DNA of 64,000 bases from NCBI GenBank assembly GCA_000149265.1, contig CH002800.1:562297-626296 (forward strand), in the 5' to 3' direction. Positions within the stretch are counted from its first letter, which is position 1. Every line of letters begins with the position of its first letter. The stretch comes from Ciona savignyi (Eukaryota; Chordata; Ascidiacea; Phlebobranchia; Cionidae). This document shows, in pieces, positions 1 to 12,000 of the stretch. Position numbers and translations under genes: made by a program. Under the pieces are notes generated by a model that saw only the letters and a program-made list of their open reading frames with translations, made no database searches and had not been told where the DNA came from.

Positions 1-43
1 CAATATTGGCTTGCAACATTTTTTTTATTGGAAACTAGCTTAC

Positions 44-3000
44 CTATCGTATCAGGTAGAAAGGCCAAGCTATTTTCAGCGAGCAGCAGATCTTTCAAAC
101 AATGCAAATTTCCTATTTGGCTCGGAATGGTTTCGAGGTAATTCCTGCTCAGATCAAGGTAGGTGAGTTTGGTGAGATCACCTATTGACGTGGGAACTCT
201 GTTGAGCTCGTTGCAGTCCAGCCATAACTCGGTAAGATTGGTGAGTTCGCATATTACGTCCGGCTGTGTAGAGGATAGGAAGAATATTAGACAAATTAAA
301 TGGATAACACTACAGAAGAGTTCTATACATAATGGGAAACTTATTCTAACCACGGCTAAAACACTAAACTTTACTCAGGCCTAATCGTAACCCCATTCCT
401 AACACTATAGCTAAACCAAGCTTTATAACACTAAACATAACTATATTCCAAATTTGCTGGGGGGAGTTTCACTTTCTATTTTCCCATTTTCCTTTTAGTT
501 ACCCAAAATCAAAAACAAATCGGGAAAATGGTTACCACAAATTAAAATAAGTCATCTTTTTAGTTGGATATTGAAATTCATTTTTTTGCACTGGAGTTTA
601 CCGTCATGTGATGCCACCGTTTATACGAAATTTATCAAATTACCATTCTAAATCCCATGGAAATTCTGTTTTCTGTACTCGCATGTATGATACATCACGC
701 AACAATTTTGTATGGCGAGACATGTGACGCATCGTGTAATAATGTTGTATGCCAACTTCCGTTGCCGCAAAGCACACAACGTGAAAAATGTGACCAGCGG
801 TACGGTAAAATGAAAATAAAGAGGGCAAAATGATTGTTAAGGCCTGGTATTATGAAACGCATTGCCAAAGCATTATCTACGTCAATTGAATTTCGTTTTC
901 GCCATCAGTCCAGTACTTTTTTCGAATAAAAGCAACTAGTTCTGGATAATACCGCGTTAGTTTCAACTCTAAGTAAAAAAGGAGACCTTGGTATTAAAGA
1001 TAGGGTAAAATTTAGTTAAAAATACAGATCTGTTTTTTTTTACTGCGCATTCTCTTCCGTTTATAAAACTTCTCAGAATATGTCGTCCTTACCCATTCCT
1101 CGAATACATTTCCTCCAAGATCCAGACGCGTGAGCAACGTGAGACGACGCATAGACTTTGGCAGAATCTGCAGTTGGTTGTCCCTCAGTTCCAACACACG
1201 CAGTTGTGACATTCTGCCAAAGTTTGCTGGAAGGAAATCAAAGAAGCAATCGTTCATGTAGAGCTCCCGCAAGCTCATGAGTTGAGTGAAGCCTTCCGAT
1301 AACCTGGAAAGCGTAACTGATAAGTCGGAATTCTGGTGAACGTAAGCATTGACGCCTTTAACGGCCGATTATACGTTATTTTATACAATTATATAGTAAT
1401 GTGTACAATCGTGTGGCCGAATGGTTAACGCTTCCGATACGTTATACCATTCTATACAAAAACAGTCTTGATATCGATTTCAAAACCCAGCTCGATAAAA
1501 ATAGAATAGATTATGTTTTAAAGGTTATAACGTTCTGTATACGCAACTGCTCTTTATTTTTTATAGGTGTGGAATTGTGGATTTATAAAAGCGAAGGTGT
1601 TTTAATAAATAAGTTCATCGTTTTTACGATTAATTATTGTGTATAAAGGGTTTTGCTGCTCGTGCACAGACGAACATCCACTACGCATGCCCCAACAACA
1701 ATCGTTGTAAAAACTTTCTTTTACCGAGCCAAGTTTCGAAACCATGACGGACTAGGCACAAGGACCGTTTTTGTGTACAAGTCGGTATATGTATCGGTCG
1801 CGCAAACAACAACCGTTGTAAAAAACAGCATTAACCTATCCACACCCATATAGGCTATGTACTACGGAAACCGACACTGCAAAAATAATACCAAGTTGAG
1901 TTCAACGTAAAAGTATGACATTGTTAAGAAACTTAAGCAATACCAGGAAGAAGTATATATGATGTTGTGTTAAATTCTATTCCCAACAAAGGCCAGATTT
2001 TTTCACCCTAAATTGTAAGATGTAGTATAATATCATATATATTCGTTTAATAACTCTTGCGCCATGTCTACCCTACAATAATGTGTTCATTACAACTTAA
2101 AAGGCTTAACAGGCACGTATTTTTTCTCATTTATACCATGTGTTTTTACAGACGTTTTAAACTACTGTAGTTTTGACGTTTCACCCTGCTGGATCCTTAA
2201 CTTAATTATGCCATCGTTGTACTAATGTAATAAAGAAGCAAAAAACTAAACTAATACAGTGTTGATAGGTAGAGCAGATAGGCCGGAGTTGGTATTTGCT
2301 AAGCAGCAATCAAAAAAGGACTTGAAAGGATTACAATTCCACACATTAAAGCTCGATTTCAAAACGAATATGACAGGCGTATAATCTTCAGTAGCACTTA
2401 ATCAAAATAATTTCAATTTATCGATTGCCAAATCGATCAACGCGTGATAAGTACTGTACAAAAATACACACATACCAAAGCACGAGCGTGAGATTTAAAC
2501 AAACAGATATACTCTAATTTTGTATTCGATTCGAAAACACCGCGAAATTGCGTACTGAATTATACATCAAGCCACGTAGAGTAAGGTAACAAAGTTTCTA
2601 AAGACAAAACATCACTTTTAAAGGATTGCGTGTTAAGCATAATTATCTTAAATAGTGAGAGACTAATTATGCATTTGCATAACCTGCCAATGGCGTATTT
2701 AATTTTAGTTTACTGATAAACTGGGTAAAAGTTCACAGCTTTTAGCAATGACCACGCATTTCAAAGTCATCACATTACGAACTATCGATATATACAAATC
2801 GATATTGGGTGTCAAAAGGTCAATATTTACATAAATCACACACATTCAATCCGCAGGGGAATTAAACCGCAAGTAAAGGTTATTCGCACGTCGAGTTTGT
2901 AATGGATTATTATGGTTCCCGGGTGTTTTGACAAATTATTAGAACCCACGCGACGAGTTTTAATGTAAAGTTAATGCGTTCATGTAAATGTGGCTGCAAA

Positions 3001-6000
3001 ACTACTGGAAAAGTTACCAAAAGTCATGTGGGGGTAAAAGCTATTTAGGGCAATGTTGTTTATTGTGTTTTTCGTGATATCCGAAATCTTTCTTGTGCGG
3101 ATGTTTGACTGTATAATCGATTCGGACGAAAATGAACACACATAAACGACTGATACACATGATACACTCATAAATAACTGTCACGCATTGTCAAACAAGT
3201 CAACTATTTTTGCATAAGGAGAAATAAAAGCGAAAGCGTGTAAACTCTATTTTACTATTTAAGTTTCAACATAAGGATTTCTTTCTTGCCAAGCAGCTAG
3301 CGACTCGCCATCTTTCAAAGTGCAGGAGACAGAAAGAAGGGAAAAAATGCAATTAAAAAAATCAGCTCTTCTTTAGAAGAGGACCGACCCATCATGATAT
3401 TGGGTCAAAACAATATTATGAATGCTATTTAACATTACAATGTCTGTCTGTTTGGATTTTTAAATCCATAATCTTTGGTGATTAGGACACGACCGAACCT
3501 TTATTTTAGCGAATGATTTTTTTTGTAACTAATCCACATTTATGAGCCGCATTGAAATGACTCCAGTTGTGAATATAACTTATACCGCCTTGCGTTTATT
3601 TTACTACTTTACGGCAGAATATCGTTTAAGTTTTCAATAGCCTCAAGCGTTCAAAGTAGTGACATTATGTCATTTTGGTTCGTTGTTCGGATCGATGCGT
3701 TTACGTACCTTTCCACAGGGTTGACGCTGGCATCCAAAACATAAAGATTTTTGCAACACCTGATGCACTCTGGTACGTCTTCGATAACTGCAATTAAGTG
3801 GTTTTTTTAATGTAAAATATATAAAAAATCACATTTAAAATTTGAAAAAAATCACAAAATTTAATAACATTTTAATTAATATCTTAACACACTCGGCCGA
3901 TGAAATTGTAATGTGGGTTGTGTGTTAAGCACGATATACCTACTGATGTACCTTAATGGCTTAATAAAAGAACAAAAATTACAGCAAAAGTTTAGACCAG
4001 AGGTGTCTAACTCATGGCTCGAGCCTTCCAATTATGAAAATAAATGGAAATTAAATTGCATGTGTCTCTAAAGCACAATTTCCCTAATGCAATATGGCCC
4101 TTGAAAATCCAGCTTCACACCTGGTATAAACAGAATAGTGCCATGTGGAAGTATACACCGTCGGAGATTGTGTAAACTACGAATTTCTGTGGTTTTGCGT
4201 ATCAGTCACATAGATAAAATATGCGAGGGGGCATTTATAGGGAGGTTAATGAATTGTCGTGATTCCTTAAAATAAAGAGACTTAATTCGAGCGGAGTTGT
4301 GTATAACAAGATGCAGCAAGTAATTGCTCAACTGGCGAATGGTCTTTCGTATAAAACGTTGAAACAACACGCTCCATCCAAGCAACGGGAAACGAGGTGT
4401 TGTTTAAACTTGTAACCATCATCCACTTACTGAAAACAGGCGCGGGGGGGGCGGTTTAAAGCAGGCCACTTACCGTTCTTGCTTATATCCAAGTGGTTAA
4501 GATTGACCAGACTTGCAAGTGAGGCGGGGAGGGCGGTGATATCGTTGTCACTTACAGATAGATACCGAAGGTTCTGACAAGTAAACAACTCCTGCAGAAG
4601 CAATAACAGAGTTGAACGGAAGGCCGTGGAATGAAAAATCAATTATTATTGATTTCTGATGTAGTAGGGATTACGGCCTGTCAGAGGACATTTCTGATAC
4701 TTTTGCCGGGAATTTGTACAAGTGATATATTTGTAACTTAATTTGATAAAATCTGGTTATAACTTCGTGTATTTACTCAATATTAGCTATGGGTGGGAAT
4801 TAAAGCAATCGTTAAAATAGTAATTTATCTTGACAAATCTGCATATAACTTTGGTCTTATTCATTTAATTTTTACGATGCTCGGAAATTGTGGTGCCGTC
4901 AGATTTGTAATTTAATTTGACAAACTCTACCTTTAGCGTATGAACCGATTTTGCGACGCTTAGAAATCGGTTCATCGTCGTATTTGTAATTTTATAAACT
5001 CTAGATATACGTTAGACGTATGCACTCGATTTCAGAAAAAAACTAGTTACATTTACATAACATGAATTACCTAAAGTCGTATATGAAATACAGGGGCCAC
5101 AATGGTAATGGAACTATAGCTTTGAAGAATTGGAAAGTGCAGGTTAAAGCAACGCAGCGTGTAATTTAATACGCTGATCTTGCTATTTTAAGAACTTAAA
5201 TAGCACCTTTCCCGCTCTGCAGAAAAGTAAACATATTTTAACTATCTATGTATCGTTGAATAACATTTGGAATGTTCCGAGAATTTTTAAGTCCAGCACT
5301 ACAAGAAATGCCTAATAAAACGAAATTAACAAGCGTACATTGGTGGGTTGCTCTAAATTTCACAATATTACAATTAGCCACGCGACAACGCCGAATTTTT
5401 CAATTTTACGCAGTGGTCCCTTTCTATGGTAGCCACAGCAGAAAAACATAAAACTAAAAAACTTATTTTCATTTTAAACCATTTGGGGAATATCGGCAAT
5501 GCTTTATTTTCATTTTAAAATGTGAGTAAGGCATTAATTATTCCTATGCGTCGTAAAACAAAATGTGGTATTGGATTTCTGTTTTGTGATTCATGCATTA
5601 TTCCAGCCCGTATGAAGAAGTGCTCGATTGCTAAAGGGACAACGCACTGAAACAAACGGGAAGAGGAAAACTGCTCACTAAAATTATGGAAACAAAATGT
5701 AACACAGCACCAACGCCTATCTTCACCACAGACGAATCCTTAACTATTAACTGACCATAGCGCAATATTATTTATATTAATAAACAGTCCCCTTAATTTC
5801 CTACTTTATTTTCCCAAACACGTTACCAACAGTAGTCTTAAACCCAGCCCTAAAACTAACCATAACGCCGTAATGTTCAGTTTAGTGAGCAGTTGTTACC
5901 TTTATTTCCTACTTTATTTTCCCTAACACGTTACCTACAATAGCCTTAACCCAATGCAGCCCTAACACTAACTCCATAATCTCCCAAAACGCCATAATCT

Positions 6001-9000
6001 TTACTTTAATAAACAGTTTCCTTATTTTCTTCTTTATTTTCCCGAACACGTTACCTACAATAGCCTTAACCCAATGCAGCCCTAACACCAACTCCATAAT
6101 CTCCCAAAACGCCATAATCTTTACTTTAATAAACAGTTTCCTTATTTTCTTCTTTATTTTCCCGAACACGTTACCTACAATAGCCTTAACCCAATGCAGC
6201 CCTAACACCAACTCCATAATCTCCCAAAACGCCATAATTTTTACTTTAATAAACAGTTTCCATATTTTCTACTTTGTTTTCCAAAACAACTACTTACCCT
6301 GGGCAGCTCAGTTATAGTATTCGATTCCAAGAGAAGTTTAGTAAGGGACGCGGAGTAAGACCACACGTCCGCTGGAACCTCTTTCAAATTGCTGCTGCAA
6401 TAGTCGAGTTCGGTGACTTGTTCGGGTGCGTCCTCCGCGTGGCAAAGACACTGGCCTGAAAGGAAAGTACATTATGGATGGGGTGTGTAACTTTGATCCC
6501 GGGGTGGCAAAACTCGTGTTTATACTTTTTTGAGGGAAAGTTTCGATCCAATTAGAGTCTGGTTAAAAATACCCTTTTTGTCTTTATATCTGTTCAGTTG
6601 CGTATTTAGTCAAGAGACTTGGCAGTTGTTTTAACTCAGTGATGAATGGGCTGATTAAAAGAAAGGCAATATATCCGCCGTTTTACACACTGTAAATTTT
6701 GCACCCTTATGGTCTTGTTAGTTATATTGTTTAAATAGAGAAATCGGCAAATAAATCGTTTTCGTTAACGTTAACCAATTGACTATGTAACTGTTTTAAA
6801 AACGTTGGGTCGTTAGAACACAGATGATTTCGATCCTGCGATCTTCTGGTTAACGAACCAATGCGCTATGAACAAGCTAACTCGAATTCCTTGTTTTGAG
6901 TTTAACAAAATCAAATGTGTGGATCAAAGATCGGATGTGTTACCGAATGGTTAACGCGACTTATCTATATATATATACCGATTTCAATACAAAAACCGTA
7001 TGATTGACAACTCCATAATGGGGTCGAAACTTAAGGTATGTTAATACGATGAAGATTCTGTTCGTTTGTATTTGTTTAGCCTATTTACTAGTAGGTTAAA
7101 GCAACGTACGCTAAGTACCTTGCCTAAAGACACAACCGAGCATATATAACGTTAAATTCGTGTCATTACCCCATTACAACAGTTCGACTTCAGGCAAATT
7201 AAATCGCAATCAACGGCATCGCGGTTCAGGGCTAACGTGCGTAGATTAAGATCTGCCTTCGGTGTGCATAAAACCAACATGTTTATTATCGATTAACCAC
7301 TACTGATTATCTGATCGAGTGCGTGGGTGTGGTCCCGATCTAACTAACAGTGGGCATCGTTATTCGATATCCCGTGGTTAACTCGGTGTGGTCGATGCGT
7401 AATAGATATTCGATCTAAAAAGTGGTTCGTTCAGTGCCTTTTGCGGCTTGAAATGAAATAAAGCAGGCGTTGTTTCTCGAACTGCGGTCACTTACCGAAG
7501 AAATCTCTTGCTTTGTTCATGGCAGGGCTTTCAGTTTCCGAGAGAGCGATAATTCCAGAACATATATCACATTTCGTAAATCCCGGGTTAGTATGCGGTG
7601 GCGATTTCCTGTTTTGCTGGGTTGTTTTTGCGTCGTCCTGGTTTTTATCGGTCAAACCCTTGTTGTTGCTGTTGTTAACGTTATGGGAGGTTTCGTGTAC
7701 GTTGTTACTGGGAGGACGAATTATATCAACACGCTGGGGTGAAACCTGGCTTTTCTCTTCGTTTTTGCTCTCCCGTAGTCTTCCTGGGAAGATTAGTGGG
7801 AAAAGGTCCTTCTCTATATCGCCAGTTCCGTTTTCCGGCCGATTCCGGAGCGGCTGGGTTTTGGTCGAGTTCCGTGTCGCAGCTCCTGTTATTTTATTGT
7901 AGAGATTCTCTACTACGTCACTTCCGATCGTACTTCCGTCTTCGCTGTCGACGGAAGAGATAAAACTGCTGCTGAGGCTGCTGGTGCTCCTTACCGGACT
8001 CGCATCGTCCTCTTTCCGTCTTCCGCGTCTTTCCGCCGCCGCTGTGCGCACGTAGTCGAGGCTGACGTAATCTAGCCGAACGGCGGCGACGGAATCGGTG
8101 GCGGAAGGCGAAGTCGCGCTTTCTTTGTTCAGCGTAGAGGTCGACACAAAGGACTGTAACCGCGGAACTTGCAAGGGGTCGAATTTGCCTGGACTGCTGG
8201 TCAATAGGTTCGTCGATGCTGGAGATAGGATAGCACTCTCAACGTATCCACTCAAGTTCGATACGCTCGATTTTTCCGACGGCTGCTCGTTTGTATCGTA
8301 ATTGGGGCTCTCCCCTTCAAGTCGAGTTCGCTTAGCGGTTACTGGGTCATCTACAGTGCGTGAGCCATTAATCAAACAGTCTGAGGACGGGCTTGGTGTG
8401 CGAGACGACCCCCTTAGAAGTGATTCGTCGCTTCGGGCTTGATCCTGGGCAAGGCTTTCGTTGTGGTTACCGAGTGCACTTGAGTCTCTCACAGAAATCT
8501 CAGCACGAACTTCTTGCAGCGGCTGAACTGACTTGGTTGTGACTTCTAAGCTTTTACCGCCGGGAGATGATAGGTTCGATTCCGGGAGCGAAAAGGTACT
8601 TGCACTGCTGGGGCTGTGACCTGTCGCGCTGCTGCTCGACCAACTACTACTGCTGGTGCTTGCTTCGCTTCGGTTGTTTGGTGGCAAACTTTTTACATCC
8701 GGTTTAGGTGGTAAATCCGTGGGTTTCAGCGGCGCCTTCCTTTTCTGTTTTCCTCCCGTAGAGTTGCTTTTGCTAGTGCCGCTTTTAACTGGAGACTTTT
8801 CTTCGGCTACAACTGAAAAACAAAGCGTTTAATATTTTATTCTCCTATTTATCTAAGGTTAAGTGAGCAAAATCAACTCGAGCCTAATTCACTTTCAATC
8901 GAACGGTTCAAATCGTATTAGAAACGAAAGTAGTTCCCGAAATACCGTTACGAGCTACCTAATGCTTTAAAGTCGATGACATTAGCTCGTTACTTCGTCT

Positions 9001-12000
9001 GTTTGGCTTGTTTAAATTGATCTAAAAGTGACTGTGACCTTCTATACGGTTCCGAGCAACTAGGTTATCGATTCGCAAGGCTCAATTGCCTGGGAAGCTA
9101 ACTCGGCATTGTCATTTTGCCTCGGCAAGTGCGGCGGGCTTGTATCGATCTTATTTTGGGCGGCGAATTGAAAAAGCGCAGTCCGGGCCCGGCGGGATGC
9201 TATTAATTTGGCAGCGCGGTAATGCGAAGGTAACTTCATTAAATGTTCGACTTAGGGGAGAGCAATGTCGCGGTCCGTGCTCGCCAATGGCGGAAATTGG
9301 GAGCGGCTAGTCGGGTGATGACACAACACAAAAACCATTGTTAGGTCATGTAGCTATTATATCGGGTCGCTCGTTTTACGGTCAGATTCCACTGCGGTTT
9401 TAATATCGGTCATAAATGTCTGTGGAAAATGCACGGACTGTTTATTGGATGACGTCAGCACGCGTACTGTAGGTCATAACGTATCAACATGTTTACTTAG
9501 AAACTGGTTGTAATCTACCTAAGCATACAACATGTTTGTTATACGAACATTTAATTATCTACAGGTCAAATTGGCAGAAAAGTAATATTTTTGGTCGGTT
9601 TGGCATAACAATGTGGTCGTTAGTTTACTGTAATCGATACCATCATATCTTGACATTTGGACAATACAGTCGTAAGTGCTACGGAAGCAGTAATCACTAC
9701 CTTGGCGTGTACGAGTTAATGGCGTCGTTGTAATTCTAAACACATTTATGAACGAAAATTTTGGTATACTATCGCCAGTGGTATAATATTAAAATTTGGT
9801 ATACTATCGTCAATGGTATGAAACTAAATTTTTGTATACCATCGGCAAAGGCATAACTTTAAATTTTGATATAATATAGTCAAAGGAATAACTTCAAATT
9901 TTGGTATAATATCGCCAAAGGTACAACATTATATTTTGGTATAATATCGTCAAAGGTATAACATTGAATTTTGGTATAATAGCCTATAGTCAAAGGCATA
10001 ACTTCAAATTTTGGTATAATATCGCCAAAGGTACAACATTATATTTTGGTATAATATCGTCAAAGGTATAACATTAAATTTTGGTAGAAAATCGTCAATT
10101 GTATAACATTAAATTATCGCGAACGGTATAACATTAAATTTTTGTATATATTTGCCAAAGGAGAAATATAAGAAACTAAAACATTACTAGTTAAGTACTA
10201 AAGGCCTCGGCTAAACGTTAAAAAACTAAAGAAAGCCAATATAATGTGATACAATCGTAACAAACGACAAACAAACGAAATGTAGTAAACAGACAACTGG
10301 TTCTCTCATTCTCCCAATCGTAAATAACCAAAGTACAAACCGGTATTGGATTTCGAATCGAGTCTAAGAAGACGGCGTAAATTCCAAGAGCGAGGCATGG
10401 TAAGCTTGTGTGGGGGTGTATTCAATTTAAATCGAAGTTGAACTCATTTTCACAATGGCAGGTTTCTTGATAAAGTCCAGTGGTACGGTTTCCTATTGGC
10501 ACTGCTCCAATTACACTCATAATCTAACGGAGCACGATTTTTAAATTAAATTTCACTAATAGACCGGTCGTTTTAACCTGTGTAAACTTTAATACCGTTA
10601 GTAGATAAGAAAACTAAAGAGGAGTAACTAATTCATGTGGGTCACTATGCTGTACATTTCATTACAATATTAATACGTTAAACATTAAAACTAGTTTCAA
10701 ATAACTAACTGTCTGTTCAATTTCCACTTCCTCGACTAGCCTGCTGGGAATTCTTACGAGAATTTACAAGAGTGTTGCTATTTCCTGTTCTAACCGCTGG
10801 TACAGCGAAAATTAATCGACACTGTCTGTCTATATATGCTAGTTTTGAGCCACAATACTATAACGCCTCTCACCTAGCAAACTTGGTTCGTTCCGCTCTG
10901 GTGATTTGACGTTCGCCAGTGCACGAAGCTAGTCGTTACGGAGCGAGAGTCGTGGTTATACGGGGCACTTGTAAGCGCCAGCTATTCGCCTCTGAAAGCG
11001 AACCGACCCAGCTACAGGGCAGAGGGAATGAATTCATAAATGGGAGATGAAGCACCGCGTTGAGAGCAACGCTATGTCAACAAAGCAATCCGCTCTTTTC
11101 TCTACGAGAGGAATTTGAAGCCGTTGCCGTCTTGTCTTGGTGTATATTGGACGCGCTTTGAAAAGCTTTTATAAGACACGCTGATTTATTCGTCGTATAA
11201 CCGCGTATAACCCAGTGTACAAAACAGTTCAGTTTATTAGATGCCATAATCTACTAAAGAATCTTTTCGATGCCACAATTCTAATCCTATCTCAGCACTG
11301 TCTGCTGCCAATACACAAGTTATCTTTAACTAAGTTGCCAATGTATAAATAACTAAAGACTGTCTGCTCTTAATTTGACAAATTAATTCTTTGTCGATAA
11401 ACAGAAACTAATCTCTATACGGCTTGCATTTGGTTGTGTGCTTTAGTATCAAAACACGCCTTAGCAGATTTCTAATTCTGAAAACAACAGCAAAGGATTA
11501 TAGGAAAAGCCAAGCGTGATCCAGTCACTTTACGTTCCGCTAATCCCTTACAATCATAACGCGGTTACATGGCCCTTAATACTAAACTGTTCTATCATGG
11601 CTAATTGGCAATTACTCATCACTTAGTCAAAGAACTTGGGAGTTTCCACCGTCTGTAAACGAGTGTTGCTGCATCGTTCAGTTGGAAACCGCACTTTTCG
11701 AAAAGTGTAAGGCGCTCCCCTCGGGCCATTGTAGCTTACGTGCGCCGTATCCCTTCGGCGGTGCAAAATGCGTTTCTGAAATCAGGAAAGGGAAACTGCG
11801 ATGCTAATGCTGGCAGCGGGCGCGCTTTGTGTTACGGGAATAGCGCCTGCTCGTTAAGCTGGGATAATGATGTGGTTACAGCGATGTCGGCTGAATTACG
11901 TCTACGCTCTATAATCGGCTTGCTAATTAAAGACGACTGCTCACTCGCTGTACTTAATACTTTATGTAACTATACCGACTCTTCAAATATATATCATTTC

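Noticed and set aside
5909-6235. 108-codon minus ORF with a 40-residue repeat
   Set aside because: It is a by-product of a 120-bp tandem array derived from a MITE arm.
7470-7963. Plus-strand ORFs opposite the large LAP-linked exon
   Set aside because: They are antisense shadows of the 439-codon minus exon with no independent features.
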